Positions 48,194 through 55,969 of a DNA stretch of 64,000 nt are shown here, one piece after another. This DNA comes from CAZSNT01 sp964607765 (lineage in GTDB: Bacteria; Verrucomicrobiota; Lentisphaeria; Oligosphaerales; JABHEG01), in assembly GCA_964607765.1 (NCBI GenBank), contig CAZSNT010000004.1, forward strand, positions 1 through 64,000. The letters run 5' to 3'. How positions within the stretch are numbered: position 1 is the stretch's first letter; each line of letters begins with the position of its first letter. The position numbers and the translations under genes are program-made. A model generated the notes under the pieces. That model was not told the origin of the DNA. It saw nothing but the letters and a program-made list of their open reading frames with translations, and made no database searches.

Positions 48194-49081
48194 ATGCAAA
48201 CGTCAAAGAAGTGTCTGTACTTGGCCGCAGTAGTTGCCGCCGCCAGTGTCCTCACCGGTTGCGCGACGTCCGGCCAGAGCAAGTCGGCCTACATGATCGA
48301 GCCGGTCACGATCCCCAGGAATCGCGAGGAGCCCACGAAGAAGGCCCTGGAACTGGCCTCCTACCACTCGCCTGTCGATCTGCCGCGGCGCATCGACCCG
48401 GCCTCCGCGCGGGACTGTGCTCTGGTGGCAGCCTACATGGGACAGACCGATCCGGCCGAGGCCGTGCGGCACTACCTGAAGCTCATCGAGGAGCACGGCA
48501 ACGAGTATGAAGTCTGCTTCATCCGCAATGCCTTTCACGAGGCTTTGCGCTGTGCGTGGGAGTCCCGCAATCCGGCGCTCTTCCGTGATGTATTGGAGCG
48601 CTACGACGACACCCTCGGCACAGTGGCCCGCGAGCCCGAGCCGAAGTTCGTCAAGAGCCTGCGTCGCTTCTACACCGCCTCGGATGAACGCATCCGCCTG
48701 GCGTACGGGACGCTCGACGCCAAGCCGGCCAAGCTGCGGCACGACGTGCTGCAGAAGGACCGCTCGGCGTGGACCCGGAAGCACGAGGACGCTGTGGTCG
48801 CCCTGGTGCTGATGTACCGCGACGCACCCGCGAAGGACTGGCAGGCAGAGCAACTGGACGCCGTGGCCCTCGCCGAAGTGCACTTGGCCGACGGCTATGT
48901 GCGCGCCGATTCCGAGCTGCTCCTCCTGAAAGAAGCGGAACAGCGGACCCAGGAAGCAGGCGAGACGGGGGAAGAGGCCCTGACCCAGGCCATGGCGCAG
49001 ACCTTCCTCGAACGCGCCGGCATCATCGCGCCCCCGGAGTCGGAGGACTTCCTCCTCGGCATGGACTACGTGCGCCGGTAG
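48194..49081 (+). CDS. Lipoprotein, family B copy 2
   Basis: A 295-residue lipoprotein. The signal is AAVVAAASVLTGCATSGQ with lipobox LTGC. The mature part shares helix-pair blocks with copies 1 and 3: ARDCALVAAYMGQTDPAEAV, FIRNAFHEALRCAWESRNPA, REPEPKFVKSLRRFYTASDE and LAEVHLADGYVRADSELL. AGGAGTCG precedes the start. Longer and better conserved than copy 1, it is probably the functional reference for the family. Confidence 0.85.
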   Translation: MQTSKKCLYLAAVVAAASVLTGCATSGQSKSAYMIEPVTIPRNREEPTKKALELASYHSPVDLPRRIDPASARDCALVAAYMGQTDPAEAVRHYLKLIEEHGNEYEVCFIRNAFHEALRCAWESRNPALFRDVLERYDDTLGTVAREPEPKFVKSLRRFYTASDERIRLAYGTLDAKPAKLRHDVLQKDRSAWTRKHEDAVVALVLMYRDAPAKDWQAEQLDAVALAEVHLADGYVRADSELLLLKEAEQRTQEAGETGEEALTQAMAQTFLERAGIIAPPESEDFLLGMDYVRR

Positions 49082-49087
49082 GTACGA

Positions 49088-49118
49088 GCCGGGGTGGGGC
49101 TGAACACCCCATCCCGGC
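49088..49118 (+). terminator. Hairpin between two family pairs
   Basis: GCCGGGGTGGGG pairs with CCCCATCCCGGC (one G-T pair), just after the lipoprotein stop. It fits a terminator or message-end structure, although no T-run follows. Confidence 0.5.
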
Positions 49119-49189
49119 ATCACTGATGCAGAGGAAAGGAGCGGTCGGCAGCTCTGACTGGCGACGTACACAGACAGAGGAGCAACGAC

Positions 49190-50137
49190 ATGAGAGTGAA
49201 CAGCCCAGCGACGCTCGCAGTCGCACTGTGCAGCGTACTCGCCTTGGCAGGGCAATCTCAGGCTCAGGATGCAGCTCAGATCGAGGGCGGCTACGAGCTC
49301 AAGATCCGGCAGTATCGAAGCGCTCAGCGCGAGTTGGACAAGGCTCTACGCGAGGAACCCTCACTGGCCAAGTCGGGCGTGACGCCGGAGCAAGTGCAGA
49401 AGCTCGTCGCCCGGCAGCAGCAGCTCGCGGAGCAGATCCGTGCAGACAAGACGAATGATGAGCTGCGCGCGGAACTCAAAGAGACCATCGCGGCGAAGTA
49501 CGCGGGCATGCGGACAATGGTCAGTACCGAAGTGGACAACGCCCATGACGTGATGACCTACGAACTGCGTGCGATTCCTCTGCTGGAGCGATTCGCGGAA
49601 CGTGGCCAGGAGTTCCTCCGGCTCTCACGGGACAAGAACGTCCCGCCTGCCCAACAGACAGCGTATCGGGAGCTCTACAAGACCCACCTGGGCGCGTATT
49701 CGCGTTACGCTCAGCGCATCCGTGAACGACGGAACTCACAGGCACAGCGGATGACGCTGGCGCTCGTGAATGCCAGGAGCGGCTTCGACCGCGGCCTGAC
49801 CGACAATGGCGACCTGCTGCAAGTTGTTCAGTCGCACAAGGACTACGCCGATGCAATGAAGGCCGAGTTCGTGAGCGATCTCAAGCAGTGGCTTGACATC
49901 AGCGAACGACTGCGCGCGCTCCTTGACCACATGGAGCTCAAGGAGATCATCGAGAGCTTCATGCAGGACGCGGGGATCAGCCCGTTGGCCGTGCATCGGC
50001 GCCAGAAGCAACGTCGTGATCGCTGCCTGGCGAACATCCGCCACATCGAGGCCGCCGTGATGACGCCTGTGAGAGCCGGCCCGGCTGCCCGCGACGACTA
50101 CGGCGACGACGCGATCGACGAAATGTCTCGGTGGTGA
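49190..50137 (+). CDS. Secreted helical protein, family A copy 3
   Basis: A 315-residue protein with a clean signal peptide (LAVALCSVLALAGQSQAQDA) and IEGGYELKIRQYRSAQRELD. It aligns along its whole length with the copy at 47116: RQQQLAEQIRADKTNDELRA, YRELYKTHLGAYSRYAQRIR, and the C-terminal IDEMSRW. GGAGCAACGAC precedes the start. Periplasmic, helical, no catalytic motif. Its lipoprotein partner follows at 50235. Confidence 0.85.
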   Translation: MRVNSPATLAVALCSVLALAGQSQAQDAAQIEGGYELKIRQYRSAQRELDKALREEPSLAKSGVTPEQVQKLVARQQQLAEQIRADKTNDELRAELKETIAAKYAGMRTMVSTEVDNAHDVMTYELRAIPLLERFAERGQEFLRLSRDKNVPPAQQTAYRELYKTHLGAYSRYAQRIRERRNSQAQRMTLALVNARSGFDRGLTDNGDLLQVVQSHKDYADAMKAEFVSDLKQWLDISERLRALLDHMELKEIIESFMQDAGISPLAVHRRQKQRRDRCLANIRHIEAAVMTPVRAGPAARDDYGDDAIDEMSRW

Positions 50138-50234
50138 GCACGAACGAGCCCTTGGTTGGGGCGACCTGCCGGGAAACCGAAGCCAGCAGACTGCAGTGCG
50201 CAAGTGAGCGAGCAGGACAAAGGAGAACAGATAC

Positions 50235-51125
50235 ATGGCACCGTCGACACCACACCCGCTCTGCGCCGCGACACTACTGGTCGCCTGCGTTCTCAGCGGC
50301 TGTGTCTCGTTCGATGGTCGGCCGCCCCTAGTCCTCGTGCCGATTGAGGACGCGGGGAACGGACGAACGGGCAGCGGGATCGAGGTGCTGAGCTTGACCG
50401 GCCTGGCCGCACCCGACTCCCCGCCTCGCAGGGCCCAGCACGGCTCGCCCCGCGGCAGAGCCCTGGTCGCCGCGTATCTTCGGAAGGAGAACCCGGTCGG
50501 AGCCTTGCACCTCTATCGGCGACTGATCGAGGAACACGGCGATACGTACGAGCTCGGCTTCACAAGGAACGCCTACCATGAAGCCATCAGGTGTGCGTGG
50601 CGCGCGGGAGAGCCGGAGCTGATCCGGTCCATCTTGAGTGAGTATGACAAGGCGGTTCGCCGCGTCTGTCGCGAACCCGAGCCGCGCTTCGTCAAGGACA
50701 TACGGAGACTCCTGCGGAACTGCTCTGAAGAGCGTCTCCGGATGGCCTACGGCCGACTCGGCGCAGAACTGCTCGACGTCCGGTTCGACGTACTCAAGTC
50801 AGACCGCCGTGACTGGCTCAAGCGCCACGAAACCGCAGTCGTCACGATCGTGCTTTCGGCCTGGCAACTGCCGGACCGGTCGCCGCGAAGCGAAGTCTTG
50901 GAGCAACTGGCCCTGGCCGAAGCGAACCTGCTCAACGGCTATGTGAGACCGACCAGTAACGCCCTGCTGTTCAGGGACGCAGAAGCGCGGGCACGAGACA
51001 AAGGTGACACTGGGGACAACGAGCTTTCCATCGCTGTCACGCAGGTGTTCCTGGAGCGGACCGAAGTCGTGTCAGCGCCCGGCGGCCGGGAATACCTCCT
51101 GGGACATGACTACGAGAAGAAGTGA
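50235..51125 (+). CDS. Lipoprotein, family B copy 3
   Basis: A 296-residue lipoprotein. The signal is AATLLVACVLSGCVSFDG with lipobox LSGC. Shared blocks with the other two copies are VAAYLRKENPVGALHLYRRL, TRNAYHEAIRCAWRAGEPEL, REPEPRFVKDIRRLL and LAEANLLNGYVRPTSNALLF. Its N-terminal 50 residues after the lipobox are Pro-rich and not conserved. Probably anchored and facing the periplasm. Confidence 0.85.
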   Translation: MAPSTPHPLCAATLLVACVLSGCVSFDGRPPLVLVPIEDAGNGRTGSGIEVLSLTGLAAPDSPPRRAQHGSPRGRALVAAYLRKENPVGALHLYRRLIEEHGDTYELGFTRNAYHEAIRCAWRAGEPELIRSILSEYDKAVRRVCREPEPRFVKDIRRLLRNCSEERLRMAYGRLGAELLDVRFDVLKSDRRDWLKRHETAVVTIVLSAWQLPDRSPRSEVLEQLALAEANLLNGYVRPTSNALLFRDAEARARDKGDTGDNELSIAVTQVFLERTEVVSAPGGREYLLGHDYEKK

Positions 51126-51129
51126 TACC

Positions 51130-51180
51130 CCGGGCCGGTAACCGGGCCCCCGATCAAGGGGCGTCGCCCCTTGGGCCTTT
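51130..51180 (+). terminator. Terminator-like double hairpin after the third lipoprotein
   Basis: CGGGCCGGTAACCGGGCCC and then AAGGGGCGTCGCCCCTT, followed by GGGCCTTTCC. The second hairpin resembles the head of the intergenic repeats at 19-28 kb. It separates this locus from the 51.3 kb operon. Confidence 0.65.
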
Positions 51181-51206
51181 CCTCCCCGTCGTGCCCACCG
51201 GAAGTC

Positions 51207-51226
51207 CTTTGTGGGATTCCTACTGC
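51207..51226 (+). promoter_or_regulatory. Conserved upstream motif, copy 4
   Basis: CTTTGTGGGATTCCTACTGC, 40 bases before the ATG at 51266. It matches copy 3 in the first twelve bases, with one change in the TTCTTAC core. Confidence 0.45.
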
Positions 51227-51265
51227 AGCCAGGACAAGACCATTCACGCATGAAAGGGAAGTAAC

Positions 51266-51916
51266 ATGACAACGTTCAGGGCTGTCAAGAGCCTGCTCAA
51301 GGAACTCGACATTCGGTTCCTGGCGCGCGATGACGTGCTGCTGATACCCGCCAACGAAGAAGACCTTCTGCAGATTGTCGTGCGCGAGAGCGTGGTCGAT
51401 ATCTACAGCCTCGTGGATGAGGTCTGTCGGGGCCAATCCGGGTTCCGTGCCGTCTGCGATTCCATTCAGAACCTCAACGTGGGCCTCTCCGCCGTGTCAA
51501 TCGTGTTCAGCGACGGGGCCGACGGGGGAAATGTCGTTGCAACACTCCAGGTCCCGATTGACGACGGCGTCTTCGAGTTCTCCGCCGCGGAGCTCAAACA
51601 CTGCCTCGGGTTGCTGCACGAAACGGTGGATCTGGTTCGTGACCCGCTCCGCCTGGCCAAGTACCGCGGACAAGTCACGGACATGGGCGTGGCCTTCGCC
51701 ATGCGCCGGCTGCGCCAGTTCCGGGAGGCCGGGATTCGGACCGCCGATGACCTGGAGAACCATGAGTTCAGCAGCGACCAGAAGCGCCAGGAAGTAGCCG
51801 AAGCATTCAAGGAAGCCAAGGAATTGCTCGAGGCCAATGGTCTGCAGTTGCTTGAGGACGATGGTGACGAGGAAGCAGACGAACCGGAAGAGGTCCTCGC
51901 GATCGCGGGGATCTGA
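51266..51916 (+). CDS. Cytosolic protein of unknown function
   Basis: A 216-residue soluble protein with no signal peptide, starting MTTFRAVKSLLKELDIRFLA. The first 140 residues have an alpha/beta pattern (LLIPANEEDLLQIVVRES, GGNVVATLQVPIDDGVFEFS) that loosely resembles YbjN or type III chaperone folds; this is weak. The C-terminus is helical and very acidic. AAAGGGAAGTAAC precedes the start. It shares the upstream motif with the envelope genes, so it is likely co-regulated with them. Confidence 0.65.
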   Translation: MTTFRAVKSLLKELDIRFLARDDVLLIPANEEDLLQIVVRESVVDIYSLVDEVCRGQSGFRAVCDSIQNLNVGLSAVSIVFSDGADGGNVVATLQVPIDDGVFEFSAAELKHCLGLLHETVDLVRDPLRLAKYRGQVTDMGVAFAMRRLRQFREAGIRTADDLENHEFSSDQKRQEVAEAFKEAKELLEANGLQLLEDDGDEEADEPEEVLAIAGI

Positions 51917-51942
51917 ACCAACTCAACGGAGGAATGCCTGTC

Positions 51943-52818
51943 ATGGAGACGACACGCACGAGCCTGGCCCTCGCCGACCTGCTTGGCCCGGATGCGGCCG
52001 ACCTGTACGTGCGCGCCAAGGCCTTCGCCGACGCCAGCGTCTCCGGGCGTGACATCCTCTGGGCTCGAGACTGCATGGCCGAGGGGGATGAAGACCTGCA
52101 TCGCCTCCGTCAACAGCCGCCCGTGCCTCCGGACCAGGCGCTGGGTAAGCATGTTCTGCGCCGCTTCGAAGAGACCGGCCAGCCCCTCAACGCCGAAGAA
52201 CTGACCGCCGCTGCGCTCTGTGCGGCAGACGTCGAGCCGTATGGCGCCTTCTCCGGCTTCCTGCACGATCTCACTCGGGTCCTGCGGCAGCGCTACGAGG
52301 CGGGGCTCGACTACATGTGTGGGAAACTCGACACCGATGACCTGCTTGACAACCTGATCGAGGCCAAAAAGAGCCAGAAGATCGTCGGCGAACGCCGGCG
52401 GTATAGCGCTTGGACGGAGCACGACCCTTTGGCCAGAACCGTTCACGAGCATGGTCTCGGCGTGCTCGGGGCCCAGATCGTGGCGTCGCTGTTCGCCCAT
52501 GAGGTGTACGGCGTGTTCCCGAACCTGTACGGCCCTCCCTGCGTCCGCGACCTGTTGCTGGCCTTTGCCGTTGACGACCCGCGCGGTTACGTGCACGTGA
52601 CGGCAACGGCGAACGAGCTCATCGAGAAGGGGCTCTGCGAGACAGAGAAAGGCCACGTCGCACGTCTCTACCAGCACTTGGTGTTGACGGATTCGTGCAG
52701 CGAGAGCCTCTACAGCGGCCTCGCCGCTGCACACGGCAGTGCCAGTGCCGAGGCGGCTCTGTCGCGGCACCTCGAAGCTGAGCTTCTGGACGCTGACTCA
52801 GTGTTCGTCGGCCAGTGA
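51943..52818 (+). CDS. Hypothetical helical protein
   Basis: A 291-residue soluble protein starting METTRTSLALADLLG, chosen for GGAGG ten bases upstream (an alternative ATG at 51934 is too close). It is almost all helical, with LYVRAKAFADASVSGRDILW and YDYMCGKLDTDD-like stretches. No motif is recognised. It follows the 216-residue gene by 26 bases, so they form one transcription unit. Confidence 0.65.
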   Translation: METTRTSLALADLLGPDAADLYVRAKAFADASVSGRDILWARDCMAEGDEDLHRLRQQPPVPPDQALGKHVLRRFEETGQPLNAEELTAAALCAADVEPYGAFSGFLHDLTRVLRQRYEAGLDYMCGKLDTDDLLDNLIEAKKSQKIVGERRRYSAWTEHDPLARTVHEHGLGVLGAQIVASLFAHEVYGVFPNLYGPPCVRDLLLAFAVDDPRGYVHVTATANELIEKGLCETEKGHVARLYQHLVLTDSCSESLYSGLAAAHGSASAEAALSRHLEAELLDADSVFVGQ

Positions 52819-52938
52819 GTGACCGGATGGCGGACGGTAGATAGGCAATGCCGCCAAGCGTCCATGGTGTCATCCGCAAGCTCCACATGGACCACGCCAG
52901 CGCCGCAGAGTTCGTACGCAACATCCACAGGTGACAAT

Positions 52939-53085
52939 GTGAAGAGAAAGTCCATCAAGATCCGCCGCAGCTGGGGTTCGCTGCGTCCCGCTCAACGGCC
53001 CCACTCGACGAAGCACGGCAAGAAGGGCTACTCGCGTCAGGTCAACAAGCGTGTCCTACGCGAAGAGCTCGTTCGGGCACGGTGA
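52939..53085 (+). CDS. 48-residue basic protein
   Basis: Starts with GTG, with an AGGTGA ribosome site five bases upstream. Sequence begins VKRKSIKIRRSWGSLRP and continues with HGKKGYSRQVNKR. It is strongly basic, with a WG-x-x-R-P core and a KKGYSR motif, a style seen in small ribosome-associated or nucleic-acid-binding proteins. I cannot name the family. The GTG start and short length lower certainty. Confidence 0.5.
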   Translation: MKRKSIKIRRSWGSLRPAQRPHSTKHGKKGYSRQVNKRVLREELVRAR

Positions 53086-53138
53086 TACCTAACACTCTCT
53101 GCACAGACGTAACGAGGAACCTACCAGGGAGGTCCAGC

Positions 53139-53855
53139 ATGATTCTGTTTCACGGAACGTGCGGTAAACAGACCGTACGGTCGATCGCGAAGTCGGGCTT
53201 GCTTCTTCCTGACGAGCGACAGTGGGAGTGCTCACTGTGGGGGAACGTCCCAATGGTGCCTCCGAGCGTCTTCTTTGCCAGCACGCCTCGCGGGGATGTT
53301 GGCGCCAACCCCCTGCATTTCGCTCAGCCGTCACCATTTCTGCCCGGTAGGCCGTGGGATGGGTATCTGGTCGTGGTGGAATGTCCAGTGCCATTTATCC
53401 AATCGCACCTACGGGGGGTGTGGAGGACACAAGACGTCGAGCTCTATTACCGGACTCCGTTCGAGATGGAAGCCGTTTTGGACGAGTGGCGTGAGCTGAA
53501 TGGGCGCTCGGACGATGACCCTTACTGGGGCCCTGACGATCCAGCCGTGTTCAGCTTCATCCAGGAGCGCTATCCTGAGCTCGGAGAGCGATGCAGGCTC
53601 ACGGACGGTCGTGATCTGGCCTGCGCCCCGGAGTGGCTGTGGCAGCGTCGTCAACACAGTCCAGCTCCCGACACCCACATCCTGACAGGACCGATTCCTC
53701 CCGATTTCATCCTCGACATCGTCAAAGTCGTCGACGGTCGTAGCGGTCGGGTCGTGCGCCAGTTCGACCCGAAACACCAGCCCAAGCTCAAGCACAAGCA
53801 CAAGACCTTCGCGAGTCTGGTCCGGCATCATGTGAATGGACTGCGGCGTCACTGA
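53139..53855 (+). CDS. ADP-ribosyltransferase-fold protein (tentative)
   Basis: A 238-residue protein starting MILFHGTCGKQTVRSIAKSG with GGGAGG upstream. H-G-T followed by a helix ending S-I-x-x-x-G, then PSVFFAST, are the first elements of ART-fold enzymes of the Tpt1/DUF4433 type, where the His-Gly contacts NAD+. The second half (WRTQDVELYYRTPFEMEAVL, DIVKVVDGRSGRVV) has a typical late Glu-containing strand. The basic C-terminus (KHQPKLKHKHKTF) may bind nucleic acid. The family call is from a short motif, so moderate to low confidence. Confidence 0.55.
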   Translation: MILFHGTCGKQTVRSIAKSGLLLPDERQWECSLWGNVPMVPPSVFFASTPRGDVGANPLHFAQPSPFLPGRPWDGYLVVVECPVPFIQSHLRGVWRTQDVELYYRTPFEMEAVLDEWRELNGRSDDDPYWGPDDPAVFSFIQERYPELGERCRLTDGRDLACAPEWLWQRRQHSPAPDTHILTGPIPPDFILDIVKVVDGRSGRVVRQFDPKHQPKLKHKHKTFASLVRHHVNGLRRH

Positions 53856-54216
53856 CACGGCAGGGACACGACCGAGAAGGGAATCCGTATGATGCTGGAA
53901 TGGAGGATCTGATCGAGGACCACTCCGACCAAGGCCATCTCAGATTGGGGTGGTGCGGGGCACATGGCGGCATCTGCCTGCTCTCTTTGGGGCGTTACCG
54001 TGTCTCCCACCGGATCAACCTGGAGCACTTGAAGTCCGATGACTGACCCGGTCGTCGGTCCGCGGGGCCTCGAGGAGCTGTACGACGAATCGGGTTCCGT
54101 CAGCAAGTACTACTTGCAGCTGTTCCCGCACCGCATGGTTCATCTCGGCGACCTCACGATGACCTGCTGCCAGAACAACGAACCCCCAGTAGTCTTCTCA
54201 TTCTCCGTAGAGCTGC
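53856..54216. other. Low-confidence stretch with two short overlapping ORFs
   Basis: Two plus-strand frames are open: a 47-codon frame starting MEDLIEDHSDQG (about 53899-54042) and an overlapping one from 54039 starting MTDPVVGPRG. The ATGA overlap and the hydrophobic segments are suggestive of small genes or of a decayed gene, but neither has clear features. I leave them as possible. Confidence 0.35.
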
Positions 54217-54528
54217 TTGAGCAGTCCTGCCCTAGTGGTTTCCGAATGCGCACCGTACCAGGAGAAGAGAGCAGAACGCCGTCGCTGCGATCGTGCCCGG
54301 AAGTTCGCCAAAGCAGAGCGGGTTGCCGCGATCTTCTACCCCGGCCCCGACATGTCACCCCACGTTGTGTACTCGTCGGCCGGTGTCGCGGCTCTCAGCG
54401 CAGGCATTGACGAGGTAGCCGGTGCCTACAAAGACATCCGCGAAGTCATGCGCGAGCAAGCTGATCTGGTGGAGATCGTCGCTCAGTTCGATCCCAAGAT
54501 CGTGAAAATGGAGCATGGGAAGGAGTGA
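54217..54528 (+). pseudogene. Possible RtcB C-terminal fragment
   Basis: A 103-residue frame. The last 55 residues read GIDEVAGAYKDIREVMREQA, then DLVEIVAQFDPKIVKM. The AYKDI-x-x-VM-x-x-Q-x-DLV pattern is the C-terminal signature of RtcB RNA ligases. All catalytic Cys and His residues of RtcB lie further upstream in that family and are not found here in any frame, so the gene is truncated. The first 40 residues (basic, Arg-rich) do not look like RtcB. It could be a decayed rtcB of the RNA-repair region, or a small protein borrowing the fold. Confidence 0.5.
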
Positions 54529-54599
54529 GGCGATAAGGACCGGACGGCTGCTGTCTATGGTGACCGTCGTGCGCGGAACGGACCGATTGGAGCTCATTG

Positions 54600-54635
54600 C
54601 CGGTGTTGGATCTGACACCGGAGGTGTTATATAGT
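54600..54635 (+). promoter_or_regulatory. Promoter with palindromic operator before the cysteine desulfurase operon
   Basis: TTGGAT and TATAGT are 18 bases apart, a good sigma-70 promoter. A palindrome CCGGTGT-TGGATCTG-ACACCGG overlaps the -35 box, so a repressor or activator site is likely. The TTATATAG is also TATA-like. The message would start about 170 bases before the coding start. Confidence 0.55.
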
Positions 54636-54811
54636 CCTTGTCTACTAAGTCTAGTGGCGAGTTTGGGATGCATAAAGCGGAGGTATCCGCGAGTGGAAGA
54701 TGTGCCGGGAAATGGCCTGAAATGGGGCTAAACGACGAGAAAGGCGGGGTCAGAGGCGAACAGGTTGCTCCTTTCTGCGTCCTTGGCACGCTTCCTGTTA
54801 TAGGGTTGAGC

Positions 54812-55954
54812 ATGATCTATCTGGACAACAACGCTACAACAGCCCCTTTGCCGAGCATCAGGGACAGTCTTCCCTTGCTCATGGCTGACTATGCGAATCC
54901 GTCCAGCCAGCATGCCCTCGGACAGCAGACGCGAAAACGGGTCGAGGAATCCCGCGCGGTGGTTGCCGCCGTCATTGGGGCCATGCCTAGCGATGTGTTC
55001 TTCACGTCGGGTGGATCGGAGAGCATTTCCTGGGTTTTGGCCCAGTCGTGGGATGCGATCATCGTTTCGACCGTTGAACATGCTGCGGTCTTGGGCGCCG
55101 CGAAAGCGGCACAACAGCGCGGTGTTGCCCTGTCCTTCGTTGGCGTGAATGCCGACGGATACCTTAACGAGAATGACCTAATGGCGCGCGTCGAAGAATG
55201 CCGGGCCAGGCATCCCTCGGGTCGCATTTTGGTGTCCTTGATGCTGGCCAACAACGAAACCGGCGTCATTCTACCAGTCGAACGCTTCGCCGACACGATC
55301 AAGCGCCACAGGGTATGCCTCCATGTGGATGCTGTTCAGTGTGTCGGGAAGACCCCGGTGGATGTCAATGCCCTTCAATGCGACTATTTGAGCCTCTCGG
55401 CACACAAGTTCCACGGATTGAAGGGCGCGGGGGCGCTGTACCGCCGCAGGCAAGCGCCGATGGACCCGATCATCCACGGCCATCACGAACACGGTCTGCG
55501 CGGCGGCACCGAGAATGTGACAGGAATCGTGGCGATGGGGATGGCGGCCGAGGCGGCCATGGCCGGCCTTCAATCCGGCTCAGCAGCCAGGATGGCTGAA
55601 CTGCGAGGCAAGCTGGAGAAAGGGCTTTGTATGGCCTATGCGGGTGCGCGGGTTAATGGGGCTGGAGCCGAGCGACTTCCCAACACGACCAATGTTCTCT
55701 ATCCAAAACGCGACGGAGCCGTCCTGGTCGAGGCCTTGAGTCAGAAGGGCATCATGGTCTCGGCCGGTGCCGCCTGCTCGACCGGCGGCGGTCCGTCGCA
55801 TGTCTTGCAGGCTATGGGGCTGTCGGCGCACGATGCCAACAGCTCCTTGCGGTTCAGCCTGAGTAGCGCAACGACCGGGGAGGAGATCGAGTATGCGATA
55901 CGTATGGTGTCGGAAATCGCGAATGGCATGGTGGATGTCTACAGAGTTAACTAG
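54812..55954 (+). CDS. Cysteine desulfurase (NifS/IscS/DndA-like)
   Basis: A 380-residue class V aminotransferase starting MIYLDNNATTAPLP, the conserved start of the family. The Schiff-base lysine is in LSLSAHKFHGLKGAGAL, HVDAVQCVGK supplies the PLP-binding Asp, and the mobile-loop cysteine is in SAGAACSTGGGPSH. It moves sulfur from cysteine as a persulfide. The frame extends to 54638, but the family start and the weak upstream composition support 54812. It heads an operon with a symporter and a B12/radical SAM gene; no Dnd or NifU partners are seen, so the sulfur acceptor is unknown. Confidence 0.92.
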   Translation: MIYLDNNATTAPLPSIRDSLPLLMADYANPSSQHALGQQTRKRVEESRAVVAAVIGAMPSDVFFTSGGSESISWVLAQSWDAIIVSTVEHAAVLGAAKAAQQRGVALSFVGVNADGYLNENDLMARVEECRARHPSGRILVSLMLANNETGVILPVERFADTIKRHRVCLHVDAVQCVGKTPVDVNALQCDYLSLSAHKFHGLKGAGALYRRRQAPMDPIIHGHHEHGLRGGTENVTGIVAMGMAAEAAMAGLQSGSAARMAELRGKLEKGLCMAYAGARVNGAGAERLPNTTNVLYPKRDGAVLVEALSQKGIMVSAGAACSTGGGPSHVLQAMGLSAHDANSSLRFSLSSATTGEEIEYAIRMVSEIANGMVDVYRVN

Positions 55955-55969
55955 GAAGGAGTCAAAGCT

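Noticed and set aside
48203..49255. 350-codon minus-strand frame
   Set aside because: Antisense to the clear lipoprotein at 48194, whose lipobox and paralogue blocks mark it as the real gene.
54812..55954. DndA of a phosphorothioation system
   Set aside because: The enzyme is a generic cysteine desulfurase, and no DndB, DndC, DndD or DndE lies nearby.
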